Below are positions 1 to 5,333 of a stretch of DNA of 7,248 bases, piece after piece (positions within the stretch are counted from its first letter, which is position 1; the number at the start of each line of letters is the position of its first letter). Source of the stretch: Reyranella sp. (GTDB lineage: Bacteria; Pseudomonadota; Alphaproteobacteria; Reyranellales; Reyranellaceae); contig SCVT01000214.1 of NCBI GenBank assembly GCA_004296815.1, positions 1 through 7,248 on the forward strand, in the 5' to 3' direction. The notes under the pieces are model-generated. The model made no database searches. It was not told the DNA's origin and saw only the letters and a list, made by a program, of their open reading frames with translations. The position numbers were made by a program, and so were the translations under genes.

Positions 1-124
1 GCCACATATCGAGATCGAGGAGACGCTGCTCGGCCGCGACGCCGGCGGCGACCTGTTCGACGACCGTCCGACACGGCTCGCCCGCGCCTGGCGGGCACGT
101 GAACGGGCGATGAAAGGTACATAG
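1..124 (+). CDS. C-terminal end of an unrecognised protein (partial)
   Basis: An open frame enters from the left edge (first complete codon at position 2) and ends at TAG 122-124, giving 40 residues. The fragment begins PHIEIEETLLGRDAGGDLFD and ends in a charged, Arg/Ala-rich stretch (RARERAMKGT), which looks like a soluble helical C-terminus. I do not recognise the family, and 40 residues are too few to assign one. It is taken as real because the frame has the codon bias of the neighbouring genes and its stop codon lies directly against the Shine-Dalgarno sequence of the next gene, a typical operon junction with a gap of only 12 bases. Confidence 0.5.
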   Translation, partial: PHIEIEETLLGRDAGGDLFDDRPTRLARAWRARERAMKGT

Positions 125-136
125 GGGAGGCACGAC

Positions 137-511
137 ATGCGGATGATCGCATTAGTACTCACGGGCTTCGTCGCCCTGAGCCACGTCGGCATCATGATCC
201 TGGAGATGTTCTTCTGGAACCATCCGCTGGGCCAGCGGATCTTCGGCATGACGCCGGAAGTCTCGGCTTCGTCGGCGGTGCTGGCGGCAAACCAGGGCCT
301 CTACAACGGCTTCCTTGCGGCTGGCCTCGTCTGGGGCCTGGCGAGCGGCCGGCGCGACGTGAAGATCTTCTTCCTGGCCTGCGTCGTGGTGGCCGGCGCC
401 TTCGGCGGGCTCACGGCCAAGACCTCGATCCTGTTCACCCAGGGCCTGCCCGCCCTGCTCGCCCTGTTGGCGGTGCTGGCCGCACCACGTCCGACGATGG
501 TGGCGCGCTAG
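137..511 (+). CDS. DUF1304 family small integral membrane protein
   Basis: A 124-residue hydrophobic protein with about four predicted membrane helices (roughly residues 3-23, 48-69, 75-95 and 99-116). It matches the DUF1304 pattern as I know it: an N-terminal helix with a conserved His (H16) leading to ILEMFFW (21-27), the signature LAANQGLYNGFLAAGL (49-64), and GAFGGLT followed by a Q-x-LPA stretch in the last helices. Length is typical for the family. No biochemical function is established for DUF1304, so none is given. ATG 137 is chosen because a strong Shine-Dalgarno sequence, AGGGGAGG (123-130), sits 6 bases upstream. That sequence overlaps the stop codon of the preceding gene, which suggests co-transcription and translational coupling. 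Its own stop (TAG 509-511) overlaps the stop of the convergent hydrolase gene by four bases. Confidence 0.85.
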   Translation: MRMIALVLTGFVALSHVGIMILEMFFWNHPLGQRIFGMTPEVSASSAVLAANQGLYNGFLAAGLVWGLASGRRDVKIFFLACVVVAGAFGGLTAKTSILFTQGLPALLALLAVLAAPRPTMVAR

Positions 512-1512
512 CAGCCCTTCTGCTTCTCGCGACAGAGGCGATCGAGCACCGAGGTGATCTCGGGCAGCATCGCCTTGGCGGCGACATCCATCGCGCGCCC
601 GTTGGGATGCGGATCGGGCACCGTGACCCAGAGCGTCGACGGCTGGAGATTCTCGAAGGCCGGCAGCAGGTCGATGAAGGGCACGCCCAGCCCCTTCACG
701 TCAGCGGCGACCTTGGCGGTGACGTCATTGAACGGATAGGGCTTGAGCTCGCGCAGCTCGGGCAGGTTGAAAACGACGAGCTGCGCGCCGATCTCGCGCG
801 ACGTATCGGCAAAGCCCAGCAGCGCCCTGCGGGTCGCCGTCCAGCCCGGCGCCTTGTCGTCGTAGAGCTCGCGGTAGTAGCGCTTCCAGTCAGGCGCCTC
901 GCCCATCTGGCGCATCAGCGAGTCGACGCGGTAGTTGGCGACGACCCAGGCCGCCGAGTGCTCGTCCAGCCAGTTGGTCTTGCCGTAGCGCGGCATCGGC
1001 TCGGCATCGTTGATGAAATAGGTGAGCACGACGATGTCGGGCTTCATGCCCACGCCGACGTCGCGAAACAGGGTCAGCTCCTGCCGCGTGTTGTAGTTGC
1101 CGACGCCGAGGTTGAAGCCGTCGACCTTGCGGCCGCCCTTCTGCAGCGTCTCGATGACCCGGTGCGCGAAGGTCTCGTTCTGCGCCGCCCCCCAGCCGAG
1201 CGTCGTCGAATCGCCCACGAAGGCGATGCGCGCCACGCCGCCCGGCGCCGTGGCCGGGATCTCGGTCGAGCGGAAGCCGCGCGAGTCGGTGCGCACGTCG
1301 ACGCCCATCAGGCGGACATCGGCATTGGGACGATGGCGATGGCCGAGATCGGGACGCTGGTCGCGCACCTTCACGTCGCGTGCATAACGCCACATCTCCA
1401 GCTCGTAGAGCATGCCGTCATCGAGAACGAGACGCGTCATTCCCTCGAGGAGCAACAGGCAGACTGCCGATAGAACGACGACGAGCAGTGTATTCGCGAT
1501 GACCGACTTCAT
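508..1512 (-). CDS. Membrane-anchored SGNH/GDSL hydrolase family protein
   Basis: A 334-residue protein with an N-terminal hydrophobic segment (about 6-30) that probably acts as an uncleaved signal anchor, placing the catalytic domain in the periplasm. SGNH blocks are visible in order: the nucleophile motif GDST (100-103, Ser102) after a beta strand IAFV; a block II-like NLGVGNYNTRQE (134-145) carrying oxyanion-type Gly/Asn; FIND (166-169, Asn168) after strand IVVLTY; and DPHPNGRAM (300-308) with the presumed catalytic Asp300 and His302. Family members are esterases, lipases or acyltransferases/deacetylases acting on lipids or sugar O-acetyl groups; the substrate cannot be read from the sequence. 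ATG at 1510-1512 has a weak AGGG upstream. The tRNA-Gln gene lies 31 bases upstream on the same strand, so read-through from its promoter is possible. The Asp-His spacing is D-x-H rather than the textbook D-x-x-H. Confidence 0.85.
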   Translation of the reverse strand: MKSVIANTLLVVVLSAVCLLLLEGMTRLVLDDGMLYELEMWRYARDVKVRDQRPDLGHRHRPNADVRLMGVDVRTDSRGFRSTEIPATAPGGVARIAFVGDSTTLGWGAAQNETFAHRVIETLQKGGRKVDGFNLGVGNYNTRQELTLFRDVGVGMKPDIVVLTYFINDAEPMPRYGKTNWLDEHSAAWVVANYRVDSLMRQMGEAPDWKRYYRELYDDKAPGWTATRRALLGFADTSREIGAQLVVFNLPELRELKPYPFNDVTAKVAADVKGLGVPFIDLLPAFENLQPSTLWVTVPDPHPNGRAMDVAAKAMLPEITSVLDRLCREKQKGC

Positions 1513-1543
1513 TCGTACCCTGATCCAAGACCCGGACCGCCGC

Positions 1544-1618
1544 TGGCTGGGGCGCCAGGATTCGAACCTGGGAATGGAGGAATCAAAATCCTCTGCCTTA
1601 CCGCTTGGCTACGCCCCA
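1544..1618 (-). tRNA. tRNA-Gln (anticodon UUG)
   Basis: The complement folds into a complete cloverleaf. The acceptor stem TGGGGCG (1618-1612) pairs fully with CGCCCCA (1554-1548), followed by discriminator G (1547) and a genome-encoded CCA (1546-1544). The D arm is GCC/GGC with an AAGCGGTAA loop. The anticodon stem GAGGA/TCCTC encloses loop TTTTGAT with anticodon TTG at 1586-1584, which reads CAA (Gln). The T arm is CCAGG-TTCGAAT-CCTGG. Length is 72 nt plus CCA, normal for tRNA-Gln; the U1-A72 first pair is also typical of bacterial tRNA-Gln. No copy of its 3' end is apparent elsewhere in the window, so there is no sign of an integrated element here. Confidence 0.97.
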
Positions 1619-1643
1619 GCAGCCGCCGATCTGGGCGGGCGCG

Positions 1644-1671
1644 AACATAGTGGGTTGTCACGGGTTCGCAA
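1644..1671 (-). promoter_or_regulatory. Possible sigma-70-type promoter for tRNA-Gln
   Basis: On the minus strand, TTGCGA (complement of 1666-1671) is followed after 16 bases by TATGTT (complement of 1644-1649). This would start transcription around 1637, some 19 bases before the tRNA 5' end, which is a sensible leader length. Each box is only a partial match to consensus (TTGACA and TATAAT). A short imperfect hairpin, ACGGGTT-CGC-AACCCCGT with one bulged C (1660-1677), overlaps the -35 box. The call rests on position and box spacing alone. Confidence 0.35.
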
Positions 1672-1693
1672 CCCCGTCGGGAAAAGCCTGCAA

Positions 1694-2209
1694 TCAAGCC
1701 GCCTGGGCGGCTTTCTTGAGAGCGTCGCCGTGCACGAAGCATCCGTCGGCATAGAGCAGCGGCGTCGCGGTCTCGTGCAGCGCCACGTCGACGATCTCGC
1801 CGATGTAGATCGTGTGGGTGCCGGCCGACAGCTTGGTCACCAGCTTGCAGTCGAACGAGACCGGGCAGCCCGTCAGCACCGGCGCGCCGGTGGTGAGCGT
1901 CGTCCACTCGCCCATGTCCTGGAAGCGCTCGTCACCCTCGACGCCGTCCATGCCGGCGAAGCGTTCCGCCAGCTTGCGGTGCTCGGGGCAGAGGATGTTG
2001 ACGCAGAAGAAGCCGGCCTCGCCGATCGGATCGTGGGCGCTCGCCGTCTTGTTGACGCAGACCAGGATCTGCGGCGGCTCGGCCGAGACCGAGCAGACCG
2101 CCGTGGCCGTGAGCCCGCCCCGCACGTTGTCGTGCCGGGTGGTGATCAGGGTGACGCTCGCCGCAAGGTGGCGCATGCCCTTCTTGAAGGCAGCCGCATC
2201 GATGCTCAT
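1694..2209 (-). CDS. Flavin reductase family protein (FMN-binding split barrel)
   Basis: A 171-residue protein of the HpaC/RutF/DszD-like flavin reductase family, whose members reduce free FMN or FAD with NAD(P)H, usually to supply a two-component monooxygenase. Family signs: an N-terminal F-K-x-G-M-R-x-L-A-A-S-V-T-L-I-T segment (8-23), GGLTATAVCSVSAEPP (31-46) of the flavin-binding barrel, the phosphate-region S-A-H-D-P-I (57-62), G-x-F-x-V-N-I-L (66-73), the C-terminal signature GTHTIYIGEI (130-139) and PLLYADGCF (150-158). Length is normal for the family. No partner monooxygenase is in the window, so the substrate system is unknown and the enzyme could also be a diflavin-independent paralogue. 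ATG 2209 has no strong Shine-Dalgarno sequence. The last codons and stop lie within a GC-rich hairpin (1696-1713). The gene is divergent from the CHAD gene. Confidence 0.87.
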   Translation of the reverse strand: MSIDAAAFKKGMRHLAASVTLITTRHDNVRGGLTATAVCSVSAEPPQILVCVNKTASAHDPIGEAGFFCVNILCPEHRKLAERFAGMDGVEGDERFQDMGEWTTLTTGAPVLTGCPVSFDCKLVTKLSAGTHTIYIGEIVDVALHETATPLLYADGCFVHGDALKKAAQAA

Positions 2210-2405
2210 GGCGGCGACTCTAGGCCACAGCCGGCCGCCGCCGCCACTGCAAACAAAAGCAGCGTCGGCCGCTAACCACCGGCCCGGTCAGCGAAATCGG
2301 CAGATTCCACCGGCAAATCGCAGGCCGGCTGACGACATAAAAGCTTCACTAGACTGTCGTTCTTTGCAGTTGCCCATAGGCCCGCGGCCGCTACGGTCGG
2401 ACCCG
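2210..2405. promoter_or_regulatory. Divergent intergenic region between flavin reductase and CHAD genes
   Basis: These 196 bases must carry the promoters of both divergent genes. The middle part (about 2331-2370) is distinctly less GC-rich than the surroundings, containing ACATAAAAGCTTCACTAGAC. A weak + strand pair is CTGACG (2329-2334) and TAGACT (2350-2355), but the 15-base spacer is too short for confidence. I see no clear operator palindrome and no AT-rich dyad of the kind expected for a Zur site, which could have been expected ahead of a CobW/COG0523 gene. Confidence 0.3.
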
Positions 2406-3260
2406 ATGGCCGCCTCCGACACCGGACCCACCCAAGATACGGCCCCCGATGTCGCACTGCGGCTGATCGTGGCGTCCTGTCGCGCCGATCTCGCCAAATA
2501 CCGCGCCGTCACCCTGAAGAGCCGCCGCCCGATCGGCATCCACCAGACCCGCGTGGCGCTGCGCCGACTGCGTGCCGCTTTCACGGTGTTCCGTCCGGCT
2601 GTCGGCGGTCCCAAGGTCCGCTCGCTCTCCGCCGAAGCCAAGTGGCTTGCCGGCGAATGCGCGCCAGCGCGCGATCTCCATGTCTTCCTGACCGAGAGCG
2701 TCGAGGACGTGCCGCCGCCGGTGAAGAGGATCGCGGCCCGGCTCGCCGCCACCCATCTGCAGCGTGCGCGGGCGGCCCTCTCCGGCGCCCGTTTCGCCGC
2801 CTTCGAGCGCGACCTCGCTTCCTTCGCGGCCGACAAGCCCGCAGTGGCCGGCGGCCGGCTCGACGAGTTCGGCCGCCGCGTGCTCGATGGCCGCCACGCC
2901 AAGGTATTGCGCCGCGGTCGTGGGCTCGCCGAGCTGGACGAGGAACGGCTGCACCGGCTGCGCATCGCCATCAAGAAGCTGCGCTACGCCGCGACCTACC
3001 TTGCGCCCGCCTTTGCGCCGAAGGACGCCAAGCCCTATATCGAGGCCACGGTGCGCCTGCAGGGCGCGCTCGGCGCCTTGAACGACCGCGCGACGGCCCG
3101 CCGGATGCTGGCCGATCTCGCAACGGCGGCGCGTCCCACCGAGGACGTGGCCGGCGCGCTCAAGGTTCTCGCCCGGCAGGCGGCAAGCGGCGCGAAACGC
3201 CGCCGCCGCAAGCTCGAGCGGACCTGGAAGGAGTTCAGGAAGGCCGGGCGCTTCTGGTGA
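2406..3260 (+). CDS. CHAD domain-containing protein
   Basis: A 284-residue, strongly basic, helical protein made almost entirely of one CHAD domain. CHAD (conserved histidine alpha-helical domain) proteins bind polyphosphate and in some bacteria localise to polyphosphate granules. Two internally related helical halves are visible, each with the typical His and basic residues: IHQTRVALRRLRAAFTVFRP (45-64, His46) followed by ARDLHVFL (88-95), then LHRLRIAIKKLRYAATYLAP (182-201, His183) followed by LQGALGALNDRATARRML (218-235). The C-terminus carries a KRRRRK cluster (264-269). There is no CYTH (triphosphate tunnel) domain, so no catalytic activity is expected. The open frame extends far upstream (to 1812), antisense to the flavin reductase gene. 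ATG 2406 is chosen because the family similarity begins shortly after it; it has only a weak GGA 4 bases upstream. The cobW-like gene begins 28 bases downstream on the same strand. Confidence 0.85.
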   Translation: MAASDTGPTQDTAPDVALRLIVASCRADLAKYRAVTLKSRRPIGIHQTRVALRRLRAAFTVFRPAVGGPKVRSLSAEAKWLAGECAPARDLHVFLTESVEDVPPPVKRIAARLAATHLQRARAALSGARFAAFERDLASFAADKPAVAGGRLDEFGRRVLDGRHAKVLRRGRGLAELDEERLHRLRIAIKKLRYAATYLAPAFAPKDAKPYIEATVRLQGALGALNDRATARRMLADLATAARPTEDVAGALKVLARQAASGAKRRRRKLERTWKEFRKAGRFW

Positions 3261-3288
3261 CGGCGGCAGCCGTCGCAACGGAGCCGAA

Positions 3289-4455
3289 ATGAGCGACACG
3301 CAGAACGCCGCCGAGCAACGCATTCCCGTCACCGTACTGACGGGCTTCCTGGGCAGCGGCAAGACCACCCTCCTGAACAAGCTGCTGCGCCGGCCCGAGC
3401 TCGCCGACACCGCGGTGATCATCAACGAGTTCGGCGAGATCGGGCTCGACCATCTGTTGGTCGAGAAGTCCGACGACGAGGGCATGGTGACCCTGAACTC
3501 GGGCTGCCTGTGCTGCACGGTGCGCGGCGACCTGGTGCGCACCATGAGCGAGCTGTTCCTGAAGCGCGCCAAGGGCGAGGTGACGCCGTTCAAGCGCATG
3601 GTGGTCGAGACCACGGGCCTCGCCGATCCCGCGCCCATCCTGCACACGCTGATGACCGATCCGCTGCTCGCCTCGCGCTACCGCCTCGACGGCGTGGTGA
3701 CGACGGTCGACGGCGTGAACGGCGCGAGCACGCTCGACAACCACGAGGAGGCGGTGAAGCAGGCGGCCGTCGCCGACCGGCTGCTGCTGACCAAGACCGA
3801 CATTGCCGACGCGCCCAAGCTCGAGGAGCTGAAGCATCGCCTCTACCATCTCAATCCCGGCGCGCCGTTCCATTCGATCGCCGATGGCGACATCAACCCC
3901 AATGAGATCCTGAACGCCGGCCTCTATAATCCCGAGACCAAGTCGGCCGACGTGAAGCGCTGGCTGCACGAGGAGGCCTACGAGGGCGGCCACGATCACG
4001 GGCATGGGCACGGCCATCATCACCATGGCCATGATCACGGGCACGACCATGGGCACGATCATGGTCACGCCCACGGCGAGCAGGACCCGCACAACCCGAA
4101 CCGCCACGACGACCGCATCAAGGCCTTCTGCATGACCTTCGACGAGCCGATGAGCTGGTCGACGGTGGCCGCGGCGTTCGACGCGCTGGTGACCTATCGC
4201 GGCCCTGACCTCTTGCGCATGAAGGGCATCCTGAACGTCAAGGACACCGACAAGCCGGTCGTGATCCACGGCGTGCAGCACGTCTTCCATCCGCCGGCCA
4301 CGCTCGATGCCTGGCCCGAGGGCGACGACCGCAAGAGCCGCGTCGTGTTCATCACGCGCGACATTGCCGAGAGCACGATCCGCAAGGTCTTCGCCTCCTT
4401 CTTCGATGCCGAGAAGAAGGGCTGGAACCAGGACGAGGCGGCGAAGCCGCAATGA
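3289..4455 (+). CDS. CobW/COG0523 family GTP-dependent metal chaperone
   Basis: A 388-residue G3E-family P-loop GTPase of the CobW/YjiA/ZNG1 group, cytosolic proteins that use GTP hydrolysis to deliver metal ions (often Zn, also Co) to client enzymes. Visible motifs: Walker A GFLGSGKTT (19-27), switch region INEFGEIGLDHLLVE (45-59), the metal-binding GCLCC (72-76, Cys73/75/76), Walker B-type ETTGLADP (107-114), and the guanine-specificity motif as TKTD (168-171). A His-rich linker (235-262, 16 His in 28 residues) separates the GTPase from a CobW C-terminal domain (about 275-375). ATG 3289 has GGAG 5 bases upstream. The 3' end overlaps the FAH gene as ATGA, suggesting coupled translation. It lacks corrin-pathway neighbours, so it is unlikely to be cobW itself; a zinc or general metal chaperone role is more likely. 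The substrate metal cannot be read from the sequence. Confidence 0.93.
   Translation: MSDTQNAAEQRIPVTVLTGFLGSGKTTLLNKLLRRPELADTAVIINEFGEIGLDHLLVEKSDDEGMVTLNSGCLCCTVRGDLVRTMSELFLKRAKGEVTPFKRMVVETTGLADPAPILHTLMTDPLLASRYRLDGVVTTVDGVNGASTLDNHEEAVKQAAVADRLLLTKTDIADAPKLEELKHRLYHLNPGAPFHSIADGDINPNEILNAGLYNPETKSADVKRWLHEEAYEGGHDHGHGHGHHHHGHDHGHDHGHDHGHAHGEQDPHNPNRHDDRIKAFCMTFDEPMSWSTVAAAFDALVTYRGPDLLRMKGILNVKDTDKPVVIHGVQHVFHPPATLDAWPEGDDRKSRVVFITRDIAESTIRKVFASFFDAEKKGWNQDEAAKPQ
3991..4074 (+). repeat. His-rich coding repeat inside the CobW-like protein
   Basis: The codons for residues 235-262 encode alternating His with Gly or Asp, including three tandem H-D-H-G units and a run of four His (243-246). 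Codons alternate between CAC and CAT, and GGC and GGG, so the repeat is degenerate at the DNA level. This suggests selection for the protein sequence rather than a recent slippage expansion. Such loops in COG0523 proteins are generally regarded as metal-binding or metal-storage segments. Confidence 0.85.
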
Positions 4456-5333
4456 AGCTCGCGACCGTCACGCACGAGGGCCGCACCAAGGCCGTCCTCG
4501 TCTCCGCTGACAGCAAGACCGTGTGGCCGCTCGAGGCCCTGCTGGGGCGCCCCGTTCCCGACCTCGGGTCGATCGCGGGCGAGCTCGACGGGCTCAAGGC
4601 GAAGCTGAAGCCGTCCGGCGCGGGCCTGCCGATCGCCTCGGTGAAGATCGAGGCGCCGATCCCGCGGCCGGCGCGCAACGTGATGTGCGTGGGCAAGAAC
4701 TATCACGAGCATGCGAAAGAATTCACGGCGAGCGGCTTCGACAGCAGCGCGGCCTCCGCGGCCGATGCGATCCCGACCGCGCCGATCATCTTCACCAAGG
4801 CGCCGGAGTGCGTGATCGCCGACGGTGCGGACATCCGCTACCCCGAAGGCGTGAGCGATTCGGTCGACTACGAGGCCGAGCTCGGCCTGGTGATCGGCCG
4901 CGGCGGCCGTGGCATCTCCAAGGCCGACGCCTATGCCCATGTCGCGGGCTACACGATCATCAACGACGTGACGGCACGCGACCTGCAGGGCAAGCACAAG
5001 CAGTGGTTCCTCGGCAAGTCGCTCGACACGTTCTGCCCGATGGGCCCGTTCCTGGTCACCGCCGACGCGGTCGAGCCGGAGAACCTCACGGTGAAGTGCT
5101 GGGTGAACGACGAGCTGCGCCAGGACGCCAACACGCGCGACCTGATCTTCGACATCCCGACCCTGATCGCCACGATCTCGGCCGGTATCACGCTGCGGCC
5201 GGGCGATGTCATCGCTACCGGCACGCCGGTCGGTGTCGGCATCGGCTTCAAACCGCCCAAGTTCCTGAAGCGCGGCGACAAGGTGACGATCGAGATCACC
5301 GGCCTCGGCCGGCTCTCAAACAAGGTCGCCTAA
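4452..5333 (+). CDS. Fumarylacetoacetate hydrolase family protein
   Basis: A 293-residue enzyme of the FAH/FAHD family, Mg2+ or Mn2+-dependent cytosolic enzymes that cleave, decarboxylate or isomerise 2-oxo/2-hydroxy diacids in aromatic and sugar-acid catabolism. A small N-terminal domain (1-about 70) precedes the FAH fold. Key features: the GKNYHEHAKE segment (81-90; conserved His87 and Glu90), metal ligands Glu141 and Glu143 in VDYEAELGLVIG (138-149), Asp172 in INDVTARDLQ (170-179), Lys189 in GKSLDTFCPMGP (188-199), and ATGTPVGVGIG (255-265). Residues about 91-109 form an Ala/Ser-rich insertion before the P-x-I-F-T-K strand. Substrate class is not determinable; 2-hydroxyhepta-diene-dioate isomerase and acylpyruvase are both possible. 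ATG 4452 overlaps the cobW-like stop (ATGA), so expression is probably coupled. Its TAA stop overlaps that of the convergent MFS gene. Confidence 0.92.
   Translation: MKLATVTHEGRTKAVLVSADSKTVWPLEALLGRPVPDLGSIAGELDGLKAKLKPSGAGLPIASVKIEAPIPRPARNVMCVGKNYHEHAKEFTASGFDSSAASAADAIPTAPIIFTKAPECVIADGADIRYPEGVSDSVDYEAELGLVIGRGGRGISKADAYAHVAGYTIINDVTARDLQGKHKQWFLGKSLDTFCPMGPFLVTADAVEPENLTVKCWVNDELRQDANTRDLIFDIPTLIATISAGITLRPGDVIATGTPVGVGIGFKPPKFLKRGDKVTIEITGLGRLSNKVA

Noticed and set aside
607..1473. Long + strand open frame (288 codons) opposite the SGNH hydrolase gene
   Set aside because: Its translation is low-complexity Arg/Ala/His-rich with no family features; the opposite strand encodes a clear SGNH hydrolase. 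Long antisense frames are common in GC-rich coding DNA.
1544..1618. tRNA-Gln as an integration site for a mobile element
   Set aside because: No repeat of the tRNA 3' end, integrase gene or change in base composition is visible on either side.
1696..1717. Intrinsic terminator on the + strand (GC hairpin followed by TCTT)
   Set aside because: The stem is followed by a short T-rich stretch on the + strand, but there is no + strand gene upstream to terminate, and the sequence codes for the Ala-rich end of the flavin reductase on the other strand.
1509..1907. Minus strand open frame running across the tRNA-Gln gene
   Set aside because: It reads through a structurally complete tRNA and an alternative frame of the flavin reductase gene.
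1812..2405. N-terminal extension of the CHAD frame by 198 codons
   Set aside because: The extension is antisense to the flavin reductase gene and then crosses the intergenic region, with no domain similarity; the start at 2406 fits the CHAD domain boundary.
2210..2405. Zur-type operator ahead of the CHAD-CobW cluster
   Set aside because: I looked for an AT-rich inverted repeat typical of Zur boxes and saw none in this region or in the 28 bases before the CobW-like gene.
2391..3647. Minus strand open frame (418 codons) opposite the CHAD and CobW-like genes
   Set aside because: It spans two convincing + strand genes and their junction, and its product is a Ser/Arg-rich shadow translation.
3235..4452. 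Minus strand open frame (405 codons) opposite the CobW-like gene
   Set aside because: It mirrors a gene with complete GTPase motifs on the + strand, and its own translation has no recognisable domain.
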